DNA of 64,000 bases from Pseudomonas sp. JAI120 (GCF_014207255.1 NZ_JACHCZ010000002.1:1-64000), one strand, 5' to 3'. Shown: positions 18,574 to 28,523, numbered from the stretch's first letter. A program made the numbers and translations. Notes: generated by a model not told the origin, from the sequence alone.

Positions 18574-18990
18574 ATGGAATTGATCAGATGGCTGGATTTT
18601 GAGCGACTGGGCGATAACCGAGGGGAGTTGATCGCCATCGAAGTTGGCATCGACAAGATTATCCCTTTTGAGATAAAGCGTGTTTATTACATCTACGCTA
18701 CAGCCCCCGGCATCAGCAGGGGGTTTCATGCCCATCGAAATTTAAAACAAATTGCGATCTGCGTATCCGGCACCTGCAAGATGGTCTTGGACAATGGAAC
18801 TGTTCGCCAAGAAACCATTATGAACAGCGCTACCCGCGGGCTGGTTATCGAAAGTATGGTATGGCGGGAAATGCATGACTTCAGCCATGACTGCGTATTG
18901 CTGGTGCTGGCAAGTGAACATTACGAAGAATCCGACTACATAAGATCTTATGAGACTTTTCTTGAGGAGCAAGCATGTCTAAAAAACTGA
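18574..18990 (+). CDS. fdtA: dTDP-4-keto-6-deoxyhexose 3,4-ketoisomerase (FdtA/QdtA cupin)
   Basis: 138 residues from the start MELIRWLDFERLGDNRG. GGTGG lies 5 bases before this ATG; the ATG four codons earlier (18562) has no good ribosome site. It is a WxcM/FdtA-type cupin: DNRGELIAIE, the RGFHAHRNLKQIAICVSGTC core with conserved His residues, MVWREMHDFS and VLLVLASEHYEESDYIRSYETF. FdtA and QdtA convert dTDP-4-keto-6-deoxyglucose to the 3-keto sugar in the route to Fuc3NAc or Qui3NAc. The direction of the C4 epimer (Fuc or Qui) cannot be decided from sequence. It is first in an eight-gene block and overlaps the next gene by 16 bases. Confidence 0.9.
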   Translation: MELIRWLDFERLGDNRGELIAIEVGIDKIIPFEIKRVYYIYATAPGISRGFHAHRNLKQIAICVSGTCKMVLDNGTVRQETIMNSATRGLVIESMVWREMHDFSHDCVLLVLASEHYEESDYIRSYETFLEEQACLKN

Positions 18991-19643
18991 TAATCGTTGG
19001 GGCGGGTGAGTTCGCCATGATTGCTTATGAGTACTTTACGCATGACTCTGATTTTGAGGTCTGCGCTTTTTCCATCGAGAAGGAATACCTCGAAAATACC
19101 ACGCTGTACGATCTCCCCATTGTAGAGCTGGAATCAATCGAAACTAAATTTCCACCCGCCGACTATAAAGTCTTCATCGCGATACCGGCCTCGCAACTCA
19201 ACCGACTGAGAACTCGTCTGTATGGCTTGATCAAGTCCAAGGGCTATACGTGCGCCAGCTACATTAGCTCCCGTGCGTTCGTGTGGCACAACGCTCAAAT
19301 CGGCGAAAACTGCTTTATTTTCGAGAACAATACAGTTCAACCATTCGTATCGATTGGGAACAATGTGATTCTCTGGAGCGGCAACCATATCGGACACCGT
19401 TCACGTATCAATGACAACTGCTTCCTCTCTTCGCATGTCGTGGTGTCAGGCTATTGCGATATTGGCGAGTCTTGCTTTCTCGGTGTCAACTCAACACTGA
19501 ATGATCGTATCAGCATCCCCAAAGACTGCGTGATTGCCTCCGGAACCCTGGTCAATAAAAATCTGCCCGAGCCAGAGCGAATTTATTACGGCTCACCTGC
19601 ACAGATGCTGCCGAAGAAAAGCAGTCTTAAAGTAAAATTGTAG
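18975..19643 (+). CDS. PglD-like hexapeptide acyltransferase
   Basis: 222 residues. The N-terminal part (KKLIIVGAGEFAMIAYEYF, residues 3-21) is a small Rossmann-like domain as in PglD/NeuD sugar acyltransferases. The C-terminal part (about 105-215) is a left-handed beta-helix with hexapeptide repeats such as IGENCF, IGNNVI, INDNCF, IGESCF. The probable catalytic His is in SGNHIGHRS. It would N- or O-acetylate a nucleotide-linked amino sugar, most likely the 3-amino sugar made by FdtA and the DegT enzyme of this block. It could also act on another sugar of the O unit. Tail ends GSPAQMLPKK, the usual family ending. Confidence 0.8.
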   Translation: MSKKLIIVGAGEFAMIAYEYFTHDSDFEVCAFSIEKEYLENTTLYDLPIVELESIETKFPPADYKVFIAIPASQLNRLRTRLYGLIKSKGYTCASYISSRAFVWHNAQIGENCFIFENNTVQPFVSIGNNVILWSGNHIGHRSRINDNCFLSSHVVVSGYCDIGESCFLGVNSTLNDRISIPKDCVIASGTLVNKNLPEPERIYYGSPAQMLPKKSSLKVKL

Positions 19644-19652
19644 GGTATTGAG

Positions 19653-20573
19653 ATGCTTTGGAAAAAAATAGGCCAGATATTCGATGCTCGAACCCAGCTT
19701 CCTGAGTGGGCAGAGAACTCAGCACTTACACCAACACCTTTTTTATTGAACCCGGATGTCATCAGAATTTATGCCGGATTTCGAGACAAGGTCGGCGTCA
19801 GCCGCATAGGTTATGTAGATGTGTCATCACAAAACCCACGCAAGGTGCTGGGAGTGAGCAAAGAGCCCGTATTGACTGAGGGTGGCCCCGGATGTTTCGA
19901 CGATAACGGCGTCATCATGGGTGACGTTGTGCGCGATGGCGATACGATAAGAATGTACTACGTTGGGTTCCAGATCGTCCAAAAAGCCAAGTTCCTTGCT
20001 TTCACTGGGCTGGCAACCAGTCAGGACGGACTTAGGTTCGATCGGGTTTCTGAAGCCCCCGTACTTGATCGCGTGCACCGAGGCCGTACGATCCGCGCAA
20101 TACATACTGCGATCCATGACGAGGGGCGCTGGAAAGTTTGGTACGCATTGGGAGATGGCTGGTGTGATATAAACGGTGTTCAATATCCTCGTTATAACAT
20201 CTGGTACACAGAGTCGCCTGACGGCATTTCCTTTCAGGGCCCCCATCATCTTTGCATCGACAATGAAGGTGATGAATATAGAATCGGCAGACCCTCCGTT
20301 TACAAGTTAAACGGCGGCTATATGATGTTTTATACAAAAGGCGGAATTACCGGTACGGATTATTTTCCAGGCGTTGCCTACTCCGAAGACGGTATCAACT
20401 GGACGCGCAAGGACGCCGAATTAGGCATGTCACTATCCGAACACGCGGGCTTTGACGACCAGCACCTGTGCTATCCGCGCCTGTGTGTCACGGCGGATAA
20501 AGTATATGCTTTTTACAATGGCAACCATATGGGCGTTGAAGGTATTGGCCTAATGGAGCTGGTTCAATGGTGA
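19653..20573 (+). CDS. Beta-propeller glycosidase-like protein (GH43/GH130-like), O-antigen cluster
   Basis: 306 residues, no signal peptide. Repeats of the type 'IRMYYVGFQ', 'WKVWYALGDG', 'YNIWYTESPDGISF', 'YMMFYTKGG', 'YAFYNGNHMG' mark blades of a five-bladed propeller as in GH32/43/62/68/130 enzymes. Acidic candidates are in FDDNGVIMGDVV and in HAGFDDQHLCYPR. Being cytoplasmic and inside an amino-sugar operon, it is not a normal polysaccharide-degrading enzyme. It might be a phosphorylase, a transglycosylase or a non-catalytic factor. The next gene overlaps it by 7 bases, so the two are translated together. The fold assignment is moderate; no function is known to me for relatives in O-antigen loci. 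Confidence 0.65.
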   Translation: MLWKKIGQIFDARTQLPEWAENSALTPTPFLLNPDVIRIYAGFRDKVGVSRIGYVDVSSQNPRKVLGVSKEPVLTEGGPGCFDDNGVIMGDVVRDGDTIRMYYVGFQIVQKAKFLAFTGLATSQDGLRFDRVSEAPVLDRVHRGRTIRAIHTAIHDEGRWKVWYALGDGWCDINGVQYPRYNIWYTESPDGISFQGPHHLCIDNEGDEYRIGRPSVYKLNGGYMMFYTKGGITGTDYFPGVAYSEDGINWTRKDAELGMSLSEHAGFDDQHLCYPRLCVTADKVYAFYNGNHMGVEGIGLMELVQW

Positions 20574-21508
20574 TCTGCGAGCTTTATCAACAAGACGCCG
20601 AAAGCCAATGGAATGAGTTTGTCAGAACGAGCAAGACACCGCTGTTTATCTTCGAACGCCCGTTCATGGATTACCACGCCGATCGTTTTAACGACTTCTC
20701 ACTTCTGTTTAAACAGGAAGATCAACTTCTTGCCGTGTTGCCCGCCAACATCGTGGACAACGTTGTGTACTCACATGGCGGTTTGACGTTCGGCGGGCTG
20801 ATACTTTCGCACAAGGTCAAAGCCGAAAAGGTCATTGAGATACTGCAGACGCTCAAAATCTTCCTGAAAGAAAAGACTGTTAGCCGCCTTGAATACAAGT
20901 CGATTCCCTACATATTCACCACCCACCCGGCTCAAGAAGACCTGTATGCGCTGACTATCGCTGGCGCCACCTTGTTCCGCAGAGACATATCCAGCGTCAT
21001 CGATATGGAGCGAGAGCCCAAGTTTTCAAAAGGCCGAAAATGGCTGATTGCAAGGGCGAAGAAGAACGGCCTATGTGTAGAGGAATCCACGGACTGGTCG
21101 GCCTATCACGCACTGCTTTCAAGCGTGCTATCGAGGCACAGCGCCACACCGACTCATTCGATCGATGAAATGGCTCTGCTCCACGAGCGCTTTCCTGAAA
21201 ACATCCGTCTAAGGGTAGTGCGCAAGGAGGGAGAGTTGATATGTGGTGTGCTGCTATTTGCTTATGAGCAGGTCTTGCATACTCAATACATCGCGGCGAA
21301 CAAAGTCGGTAAGGAATCCGGGGCACTCGATCTGACCCTGGCAAGCTGCATTGATGAAGCCAAGCGCTTGGACAAGGCGTATTTCAGCTTTGGCATATCG
21401 ACGGAGCGTGGCGGACTTTACTTGAACACCGGGCTAATCGCACAAAAAGAGAGCTTCAGCGCCCGGGCTATCGTGCATGACTTTTACAGGCTGGAATTGA
21501 ATGATTAA
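20567..21508 (+). CDS. FemAB/GNAT-like acyltransferase
   Basis: 313 residues. It shows the two-lobed GNAT layout of FemAB-like proteins: [22 protein letters not shown] in the first lobe; then a [14 protein letters not shown] stretch; then [65 protein letters not shown], in the second lobe. FemAB-type proteins transfer aminoacyl or acyl groups onto amines, which fits modification of the amino group of the 3-amino-sugar made by this operon. It overlaps both neighbours (7 and 8 bases). The acyl donor is unknown. It could instead replace the role of the hexapeptide enzyme upstream. Confidence 0.7.
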   Translation: MVICELYQQDAESQWNEFVRTSKTPLFIFERPFMDYHADRFNDFSLLFKQEDQLLAVLPANIVDNVVYSHGGLTFGGLILSHKVKAEKVIEILQTLKIFLKEKTVSRLEYKSIPYIFTTHPAQEDLYALTIAGATLFRRDISSVIDMEREPKFSKGRKWLIARAKKNGLCVEESTDWSAYHALLSSVLSRHSATPTHSIDEMALLHERFPENIRLRVVRKEGELICGVLLFAYEQVLHTQYIAANKVGKESGALDLTLASCIDEAKRLDKAYFSFGISTERGGLYLNTGLIAQKESFSARAIVHDFYRLELND

Positions 21509-22607
21509 GTTTTTGGAGCTGAAGCAAGTCAACGATCAATACCAGGCAGACATCCTGGCAGCTGCCGAGCGCGTGATAAAGTCCGGCTGGTATATCAAGG
21601 GCGAAGAACTCGAACAGTTTGAACAGGCATTTGCCGCGTACTGTGGCACCCAGTACTGCATCGGTGTGGGCAATGGTCTGGACGCACTCACCCTTTCCCT
21701 GCGCGCATGGAAAGAGCAAGGTCGGATTAACGACGGCGATGAAGTCATCGTCCCAGCCAATACCTACATTGCGAGCATTCTGGCCATCATTGAAAGTGGA
21801 TTGACGCCCGTTCTCGTGGAGCCACGCCTCGAAACCTACAATATCGATCCTCGACAAATTCAACAGAAGATCAGCGAAAAAACCAAGGTTTTGTTGCCTG
21901 TCCACCTGTACGGTAAATTGGCCGAGATGGACAAAATCAATGATATCGCCAAGGCTCATAATCTGCTGGTTCTCGAAGATGCTGCGCAGGCGCATGGCGC
22001 AGAGGCTTTAGGGAAGAAGGCCGGAGCCTTTGGAGATGCCGCAGGTTTTAGCTTCTATCCTGGAAAAAACCTGGGTGCGCTGGGCGACGGCGGCGGCATC
22101 ACTACCAATGATGCTGAGTTTGCCGACATTGTTCGATCCTTGGGCAACTACGGTAGTGAGGCGAAATATCAACATCGTTATGCGGGGATTAATAGCCGAC
22201 TGGACGAGCTGCAGGCCGCGATGCTCTCTGTCAAGCTCAAGCACCTCGATAATGAAAACGCTCGCCGGCGAGCGATTGCAGCGAACTACGTTGCTAACAT
22301 CGATAATCGATTGATCACGCTGCCGCATCTCGCTGATGACAAAAGCCAGGCCTGGCACCTGTTCGTTATCCGATGCGACGACCGCACAGGGTTCATGTCC
22401 CACCTTTCCGATAACGGTGTGCAAGCACAAATCCACTACCCCACCGCTCCGCACAAACAAGTAGCGCTGCGCGGGATGACGACTGAAAGCTTCCCGATCA
22501 CCGAGAGCATACACGACACAGTGGTGAGTTTGCCGTTGAATCCCACAATCAGTGATGATGAAGTTTCGCACGTCATAGAAGTGTGCAACGCCTACGTATC
22601 GTCATGA
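21501..22607 (+). CDS. fdtB: DegT/DnrJ/EryC1 sugar aminotransferase (FdtB/QdtB-like)
   Basis: 368 residues, a PLP-dependent sugar aminotransferase. Seen are the N-terminal [22 protein letters not shown], the [16 protein letters not shown] cofactor loop, EDAAQAHGA, and the PLP-binding Lys189 in [21 protein letters not shown] near the start and [25 protein letters not shown] fit the 3-keto sugar group (FdtB, QdtB, TylB), which transfer an amino group from glutamate to C3. With FdtA upstream it completes dTDP-3-amino-3,6-dideoxyhexose synthesis. It overlaps the wzx gene by ATGA at 22604. The symbol is by analogy; the exact epimer is not settled. Confidence 0.85.
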   Translation: MIKFLELKQVNDQYQADILAAAERVIKSGWYIKGEELEQFEQAFAAYCGTQYCIGVGNGLDALTLSLRAWKEQGRINDGDEVIVPANTYIASILAIIESGLTPVLVEPRLETYNIDPRQIQQKISEKTKVLLPVHLYGKLAEMDKINDIAKAHNLLVLEDAAQAHGAEALGKKAGAFGDAAGFSFYPGKNLGALGDGGGITTNDAEFADIVRSLGNYGSEAKYQHRYAGINSRLDELQAAMLSVKLKHLDNENARRRAIAANYVANIDNRLITLPHLADDKSQAWHLFVIRCDDRTGFMSHLSDNGVQAQIHYPTAPHKQVALRGMTTESFPITESIHDTVVSLPLNPTISDDEVSHVIEVCNAYVSS

Positions 22608-23848
22608 AGCTGATAAAAACAAGTCTATTGAGTGGTATAGCGTCGCTGGTAAAAATATTTACGCTGCTCGGCATAAATAAGGTGCTCGCGATCTATACCG
22701 GTCCGTCGGGCTACGCTCTCATAGGCCAACTTCAAAATGCGGTACAGATTTTCTCAACATTCGCAAGTGGCGCAGTCAGCACCGGCGTCACCAAATACAC
22801 GGCGGAGTATGGACAGGATCCTTTAAAGCAAGAAAAGGTCTGGCGCACGGCTTTCAGCATTGCGCTATCGGGCAGTATCATCAGCGCGATATTTATTATT
22901 GTGTTTGATAAAGAGCTCGCAGAATTCTTTCTTGGGGACAGGTCCTACAGCAAACTTTTCATTGTGTTCGCCATCGGGCTGATGCCGATGGTGGTTAACA
23001 CCCTGCTCCTGGCCATACTCAACGGCAAGAAGGAAATCAAGGGCTATGTGATCGCAAATATTCTGGGCAGCCTGTTCTCATTGCTCTTTACTGCGGTCCT
23101 GGCTTATTGCTTCGACTTTCTTGGAGCACTGATCGCTTTGGTGTCTTATCAGTCAATTGCCTGTTTGTTCACATTGGGCGTTTGCTTGAAAACCAGTTGG
23201 TTCAGACTCGGTATATTTGCCTTCGAGTTTGATCGCAGTGCGCTGAGGAAGCTCACCGGTTTTACATTTATGGCGCTGTGCTCTGCCATATGCGTTCCGT
23301 TGAGTTCCCTGTTTATCAGGACTTACCTGAATGAATCCTTGAGCGCCGAATCTGCAGGCTATTGGGAGGCGATGACTCGGCTAAGCGGCGCGTACATGAT
23401 GGTGGTCACCATGACACTGAGCGTGTATTACCTGCCCAAGCTGTCGGAACTGACTTCAGCCAGCCAGATCAAACACGAAGTGATGTCCGGCTATAAAATA
23501 ATTCTGCCTGCTGCCGCGCTGCTATCGCTGGGCGTTTTTGTTTTTCGCGATCTTATTATCTGGATATTGTTTACCAAGGAATTCGCACCCATGCGCCCGT
23601 TGTTTACGTGGCAACTGGTTGGCGACACCATGAAAATAGGCAGCTGGATTTTGTCCTACTTGATGGTTAGCCGAGCGATGATCAAAGAGTTCATCATCTC
23701 TGAAATCATTTTCTCCATAACGCTATGCCTACTGGTCGTGGCATTCTCCAACGCCTACGGTTTGATCGGGGCGTCAATGGGCTACTGCGTAAACTACATA
23801 GCCTACTGGATATTTTTGTATTTCTTCGTGTGGCGGAAAATTAATTGA
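22604..23848 (+). CDS. wzx: Wzx-type O-antigen flippase (WzxE-like)
   Basis: 414 residues with about 12 hydrophobic segments and an MVF/MATE-like pattern. The start [22 protein letters not shown] resembles WzxE of enterobacterial common antigen, including [18 protein letters not shown] and VTKYTAEYG. The ATG overlaps the stop of the aminotransferase gene (ATGA); an earlier in-frame ATG at 22583 lies inside that gene and is less likely. It should carry the undecaprenyl-linked repeat unit across the inner membrane. It is clearly richer in A+T than the core genome, as usual for wzx. The WzxE similarity fits a repeat unit containing an acylated amino-deoxyhexose. Confidence 0.88.
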   Translation: MKLIKTSLLSGIASLVKIFTLLGINKVLAIYTGPSGYALIGQLQNAVQIFSTFASGAVSTGVTKYTAEYGQDPLKQEKVWRTAFSIALSGSIISAIFIIVFDKELAEFFLGDRSYSKLFIVFAIGLMPMVVNTLLLAILNGKKEIKGYVIANILGSLFSLLFTAVLAYCFDFLGALIALVSYQSIACLFTLGVCLKTSWFRLGIFAFEFDRSALRKLTGFTFMALCSAICVPLSSLFIRTYLNESLSAESAGYWEAMTRLSGAYMMVVTMTLSVYYLPKLSELTSASQIKHEVMSGYKIILPAAALLSLGVFVFRDLIIWILFTKEFAPMRPLFTWQLVGDTMKIGSWILSYLMVSRAMIKEFIISEIIFSITLCLLVVAFSNAYGLIGASMGYCVNYIAYWIFLYFFVWRKIN

Positions 23849-24771
23849 GCCTTAAGTCAAGCGTAATGTCGCCCTCACCTGCACAACCACTCGTCAGCGT
23901 CGTGGTCATCGTTTACAACCAATCGAACTATATCAAAGAGTGCATTCAATCAATTTTATCGCAAGATTATACGAATATTGAAATCATCATCAGTGATGAC
24001 GCTTCCAAAGATGGTACCGACGCACTCCTCCAGGAGATGCACGCAGCCAACCCTGAAAAAATAATACTCAACCTAGCGCCTGTTAACCACGGAATCACAG
24101 GTAATTGCAATGCGGGGCTGCGTCTTGCAAAAGGTAAATACGTCGCCATGTTTGCGGGCGATGATTTGATGCTGCCCGGGCGAATCACCCAACAGGTCGA
24201 GTTCCTGGAGCAGCATCCCGAGTTTTCTATCTGCGGATCCTATGTCCAAATTATTGACGGACAGGGACGTGCGGTAAAAATACAGAAAGATAAATTCAAT
24301 AAACGCAACCCTGTTTACAAACTCGACGAATTGATCGCCTCCAATAACTCCCTGGTGCCCGTGCCGGGCTTTATGGTGAGAGCTGATCGAATTCCTGCCT
24401 CTGGTTACGACTATCGCTTGCCTAAAGCATCAGACAGCCTGTTCTACTACCATATCGCCAGCAAAGGCGATATTTACATATTAAAAACACCGCTGACGCA
24501 ATACCGCGTGCATGAGAGCCATGCGTCAAATATGGGCTACCTGGATGACAGCCTAGTTTCACTGGCACTGTGCGAGTTTTATTTCCCCGGACTGTACAGT
24601 GCTATAAAAAAAGGCAAAAGCAACCTGTACTACTCATACGCCCGGCACCTGCACAAGGTGAAAAAGGATTATAGCGGCGCCCTGAAATATATTATCCGCT
24701 CGCTTCTGGGAGACTTGAGCTTCAAAAAATTACTGGCATTGGCGCTGATTATATGTCGGATTGATCGATGA
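23845..24771 (+). CDS. Family 2 glycosyltransferase
   Basis: 308 residues. A GT-A fold domain opens with PLVSVVVIVYNQSNYIKECIQSIL, then IEIIISDDASKDGT (first Asp pair), the DxD-like FAGDDLMLPGR, and PKASDSLFYYHIASKGD. These are standard for inverting GT2 enzymes. It probably adds one sugar of the O unit in the cytoplasm. The start is a TTG at 23845 that overlaps the wzx stop (TTGA), with GGCGG upstream; an ATG seven codons later (23866) is the alternative but lacks an SD sequence. The stop overlaps the start of the wzy gene by ATGA. Confidence 0.88.
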   Translation: MSLKSSVMSPSPAQPLVSVVVIVYNQSNYIKECIQSILSQDYTNIEIIISDDASKDGTDALLQEMHAANPEKIILNLAPVNHGITGNCNAGLRLAKGKYVAMFAGDDLMLPGRITQQVEFLEQHPEFSICGSYVQIIDGQGRAVKIQKDKFNKRNPVYKLDELIASNNSLVPVPGFMVRADRIPASGYDYRLPKASDSLFYYHIASKGDIYILKTPLTQYRVHESHASNMGYLDDSLVSLALCEFYFPGLYSAIKKGKSNLYYSYARHLHKVKKDYSGALKYIIRSLLGDLSFKKLLALALIICRIDR

Positions 24772-25955
24772 TTGAAATTTCAGAAACGCATCCCTCACTG
24801 CAAAAGCAAACCTATCTCTGGGCGATGGCAACCTGGATCGTCATTGCACTAAACCCCTTTTATATCTGGGGGTACACACCTCAGTTTCAAGCGTTGATCG
24901 CGGGTGTGTGCCTGGTACTTTTTTCCCTCAAGAAAAATATTGCGCTACGCGAATACTTTTTTGGCTTGCTTTTCTCGTTAATGGTTTTTCTGTTTTACTA
25001 CTTTTATGGTGCGAGCATTTTAGGCTGTTTATATTTCATGGCCGGCTATTTGATTTTTTATTGCATACCCCAGAACGAAGTTTTGAGTATTTTCCGTAAA
25101 TCAAAACGGCTGATTGCCATTCTCCTGCTTCCTGGTATATGCATCTGGTTTTTACATCACCTAAGCGGTGACAATAAATTATTCTTACTGGGTCCCCTGC
25201 CTGAGTACAAAATCCCCGATCAACTAAAAGCTCAAAATGGCGTAGGCTATTTTGTTTACCCTACTACCGTGGTTTTGGATTATATGCTGGACAATCCATT
25301 TTATCGGTTTTTTGGCTTTTTCGATGAGCCTGGAGCGCTGGGTACCTTCGCCGCCCTGCTGCTGGCGGCAGACAGGTTCAATCTGAAGTCACGCAGCAAC
25401 CTCATCATATTTATTTCCGGGATTCTAAGTTTGTCCATGGCCTTTTTCATATTAAGCCTGGCTTACTTTGCCATCAAAGCCGTGCGTGGTAACAAACGCA
25501 ACATAGTGCTGTTGAGCGTCATGGTGGCACTCGTCATGCTGTCTGCACAAAATGATTATTTGAAGACCGTGATGTATGACCGCTTCGCCTATAAGTCGGA
25601 GGGGCTGGCAGGAGACAATCGCAATACCGATGGCTTCAACAAGCTATTTGCTGAGTGGCAATCGTCCGACACACGCTCACTCATATTCGGCAGCGAGAAA
25701 GAAGACGACAGTGGCTCCGCCAGCTTCAAAAAAATCATCTTTCACTCGGGCATTCTGGGCACAGCATTCTTCGTACTGACGCTATTGGGCTTTGCGCTGA
25801 GGCATAGGGTGCTCTCGAACATGAATGGCATGGCTTTTTCGCTGCTATTGATATTGTCTATTGTTCAGCGCCCCCTGGTTATCGCACCCGCTTTCCTGCT
25901 TCTGATTGCGGCTGCGGGCTGTAGGGAAATGTCACTTAACAAGTCCCCACTATAG
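24768..25955 (+). CDS. wzy: Predicted O-antigen polymerase (Wzy-like)
   Basis: 395 residues with about ten hydrophobic segments and a large loop (residues about 150-185: SGDNKLFLLGPLPEYKIPDQ and following). Wzy proteins are poorly conserved, so the call rests on topology, AT-rich composition, the FFDEPGALGTFAALLLA motif near residues 185-201 (EPG motifs recur in Wzy-type proteins), and position last in a block with wzx. Wzy joins O units in the periplasm. No other polymerase candidate is present in the locus, which supports this. It ends 8 bases before a hairpin terminator. Confidence 0.78.
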   Translation: MIEISETHPSLQKQTYLWAMATWIVIALNPFYIWGYTPQFQALIAGVCLVLFSLKKNIALREYFFGLLFSLMVFLFYYFYGASILGCLYFMAGYLIFYCIPQNEVLSIFRKSKRLIAILLLPGICIWFLHHLSGDNKLFLLGPLPEYKIPDQLKAQNGVGYFVYPTTVVLDYMLDNPFYRFFGFFDEPGALGTFAALLLAADRFNLKSRSNLIIFISGILSLSMAFFILSLAYFAIKAVRGNKRNIVLLSVMVALVMLSAQNDYLKTVMYDRFAYKSEGLAGDNRNTDGFNKLFAEWQSSDTRSLIFGSEKEDDSGSASFKKIIFHSGILGTAFFVLTLLGFALRHRVLSNMNGMAFSLLLILSIVQRPLVIAPAFLLLIAAAGCREMSLNKSPL

Positions 25956-25962
25956 TCAGGAA

Positions 25963-25985
25963 CAGGCCGGCCAATGACCGGCCTG
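25963..25985. terminator. Bidirectional hairpin between wzy and comEA-like gene
   Basis: CAGGCCGG and CCGGCCTG pair around a 7-base loop, between two convergent genes. T-rich sequence follows on the right (TTGATTGGGTTATTTG). It probably ends both transcripts. Confidence 0.6.
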
Positions 25986-25995
25986 CTTGATTGGG

Positions 25996-26334
25996 TTATT
26001 TGATTTCCAATCTTTCGCGATTTTTCTCCATCAGCGCCTTGCCTATTCCCTTCACCTCGAGCAGTTCATCTACAGCCGTAAAAGGCCCATTGCTTTCTCG
26101 ATAAGCCACAATCGCTTTGGCTTTAGCCGCACCAATACCGAATAGGTTTTGTCGCAACGTTTGTGCATCGGCAGCGTTGAGATTGACCTTGGCATTTTGC
26201 GCAGCAATGTCTATCTGAGCAGAGGACTGGATTGGTGAATCAACATTGAGGGAGGGTGCAGGAGCAGCCGTGCCCGCGAGTGAGAAACTGCTAAGCACGG
26301 TAAAGACGAGGGCGCAAAGGTATGCGTTTTGCAT
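25996..26334 (-). CDS. ComEA-like helix-hairpin-helix protein, secreted
   Basis: 112 residues from MQNAYLCALVFTVLSSFSLAGTAA, a signal peptide likely cleaved after an Ala near residue 24. The C-terminal 60 residues are two HhH motifs (VNLNAADAQTLRQNLFGIGAAKAKAIVAYR and DELLEVKGIGKALMEKNRERL), the ComEA DNA-binding domain. ComEA binds incoming DNA in the periplasm during natural transformation; short Pseudomonas forms of this kind are common next to wbpM and their role there is unclear. GGAGTG lies before the ATG at 26334; a longer frame from 26391 adds an unconserved N-terminus. It ends the minus-strand block. Confidence 0.85.
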   Translation of the reverse strand: MQNAYLCALVFTVLSSFSLAGTAAPAPSLNVDSPIQSSAQIDIAAQNAKVNLNAADAQTLRQNLFGIGAAKAKAIVAYRESNGPFTAVDELLEVKGIGKALMEKNRERLEIK

Positions 26335-26442
26335 TGGTAACACTCCATGGCATCTAGAAGAGAAAGCAGCTTTCCGAAGCTGCTTTTTCAAACTAGAAGA
26401 TCTTTGGAGAACGTCAAAAATGGCTGAGTAACGAGGTATTTC

Positions 26443-28437
26443 TCAGAGTTCAAGGCGGCGTTGCTGATAGATCCAATCGACAATCTCACCTTCCGGAGAA
26501 TAGCCGCTTACGGTGTCCCTCAGGAGCTGGCGTACGCGCGTGTAATCATGCTGATCCACGGCGGCAAGCAGTTGCTTCAACATGCCCTTGAGCAGATCCC
26601 AGGAAAGATGATCTTCGTTGGCGCTCATGATCATCGGGTGCTGGGTGGCAACGACGTTGTCACCGATCAGTAACTCCTCGTAAAGCTTTTCACCAGGACG
26701 CAATCCGGTGTACTCAATCGCGATGTCACCAAGGGGATTTTTTTCGGAGCGAACACTGAGACCGGAGAGATGGATCATCTTTTCCGCCAGTTCGGTAATT
26801 TTTACCGGCCCCCCCATGTCGAGTACGAAAACATCTCCGCCAAGCCCCATGGAGCCAGCCTGGATCACCAGTTGGGCTGCCTCGGGAATAGTCATGAAAT
26901 AGCGCGTGATCTTCGGGTGAGTGACCGTCAGTGGTCCGCCGGATTTGATCTGCTTGTGAAACAACGGAATCACCGATCCCGACGATCCCAGAACATTACC
27001 AAAGCGAACCATGGTGAACCGGGTCTTATTGACGCGCGATACATTTGCAATGTCACCAAACAACACCGGCGCCAGCTCACGACTGAGGGCCTGCAGTGTC
27101 ATCTCGGCCAAGCGTTTAGTACTGCCCATCACGTTAGTCGGGCGAACCGCCTTATCGGTGGAAATCAGTACGAAGTTCAATACGCCGGCCTGCAGAGCAG
27201 CCTGGGCAGTGTTCAAGGTACCGATCACATTGTTAAGTACGCCTTCGGCAATATTATGCTCGACCATCGGTACGTGCTTATAGGCCGCTGCGTGATAAAC
27301 CGTGTCCACGTGCCAGGTTTTCATGATGTCGAGCAACTTCGCCTCATTGCGTATCGACCCGAGTATAGGCAGTACACGAACCGGCAATGACTCCCGGACG
27401 ATCCGTTGTTCGAGTTCCGACAAAATACTGTAAAGGTTGAACTCACTGTGCTCGAACAATAACAAGGTGGTGGGATGCAGTGACAAGATCTGTCGGCAGA
27501 GTTCGGAACCGATCGAGCCGCCCGCCCCGGTGACCAGTACGGACTGCCCCTTGATGCAGTGTTCCAGCAGCTCCTCCTGGGCCGGCACGGCGTCGCGCCC
27601 CAGCAGGTCGGCGATATCCACTTCCTGAATGTCGTCAACCTTTACACGGCCGCTTGCAAGATCCATAAAGCCGGGGACGCTGCGCACATGCAGTGGGAAA
27701 CCTTCAAGAAAGCCGAGAATTTCACGGCGCCTGCCACGGTTGGAAGATGGAATTGCCAGCAGGATTTCCTGCGCCCCCGTCGCGTCGATCATGCGTTGAA
27801 TGTGCTGGGGTTTATACACTTGCAGCCCGGAGATGACACGATCAGAGATGCTGTTATCGTCGTCGATAAAGGCGACAGGACGCATGACTCGGCCCATGCG
27901 CAACGCAGCCACCAATTGGTTGCCCGCAGCGCCTGCACCGTAGATCGCGACCCGCGGCAAGCCGTCGTCACGGCTGGTGAACGGCACATGCTGAGCCGCA
28001 GCGAACCAGTCGCCCAGAAAGTATTGCCGCATGGCCAGACGCAGTCCGCCGACCATGATCAGGCTAAGCCACCAATAATTGAAGATGATGGAACGTGGCA
28101 CTACGTTCTGATGGTTGCTGTACCAGTAGACCACCACACCCAGAATCAAAGAGGAGAGACTGACTGCCTTGATAATCGCAATCAGGGCGTCGTTGCCGAA
28201 GTACCGCATGACGGCGCGATACATGCCAAAACGCACGAACAGTGGAATAGCGACAACCGGAGCGCAGAGGAACAACCATTGGTGCAGGGCCGCCGGGTTT
28301 ATCATGTCGTCCACCCCGAGGCGCACGACAAACGCCATCCACAGGGCGAACCAGACCAGCAGGATATCTGTGATGACCTGCAGAATGCGTTTGCGCCTGC
28401 GAGGAAGCGCCAGCAGGTAAGATCGAACTTTACTCAT
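26443..28437 (-). CDS. wbpM: WbpM-like UDP-GlcNAc 4,6-dehydratase (membrane)
   Basis: 664 residues. Four N-terminal transmembrane helices (about residues 15-115) are followed by a first Rossmann domain (VAIYGAGAAGNQLVAALRMG) and the catalytic SDR domain from about residue 300 (VLVTGAGGSIGSELCRQIL, AAYKHVPMVEHN, STDKAVRPTNVMGSTKR). WbpM is the universal last gene of P. aeruginosa O loci and makes UDP-4-keto-6-deoxy-GlcNAc, precursor of QuiNAc and FucNAc. The normal SDR catalytic Tyr is replaced by Met in NVMGSTK, as is known for this family. It follows wbpL by 86 bases. Confidence 0.95.
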   Translation of the reverse strand: MSKVRSYLLALPRRRKRILQVITDILLVWFALWMAFVVRLGVDDMINPAALHQWLFLCAPVVAIPLFVRFGMYRAVMRYFGNDALIAIIKAVSLSSLILGVVVYWYSNHQNVVPRSIIFNYWWLSLIMVGGLRLAMRQYFLGDWFAAAQHVPFTSRDDGLPRVAIYGAGAAGNQLVAALRMGRVMRPVAFIDDDNSISDRVISGLQVYKPQHIQRMIDATGAQEILLAIPSSNRGRRREILGFLEGFPLHVRSVPGFMDLASGRVKVDDIQEVDIADLLGRDAVPAQEELLEHCIKGQSVLVTGAGGSIGSELCRQILSLHPTTLLLFEHSEFNLYSILSELEQRIVRESLPVRVLPILGSIRNEAKLLDIMKTWHVDTVYHAAAYKHVPMVEHNIAEGVLNNVIGTLNTAQAALQAGVLNFVLISTDKAVRPTNVMGSTKRLAEMTLQALSRELAPVLFGDIANVSRVNKTRFTMVRFGNVLGSSGSVIPLFHKQIKSGGPLTVTHPKITRYFMTIPEAAQLVIQAGSMGLGGDVFVLDMGGPVKITELAEKMIHLSGLSVRSEKNPLGDIAIEYTGLRPGEKLYEELLIGDNVVATQHPMIMSANEDHLSWDLLKGMLKQLLAAVDQHDYTRVRQLLRDTVSGYSPEGEIVDWIYQQRRLEL

Positions 28438-28523
28438 AACCCTTTATACACCTCTAACGCTCCTGACCTGCTCTGCATGACCAGCATTGAACACTTGAAT
28501 GGCCTTATTGCTCCGCACGCGAA

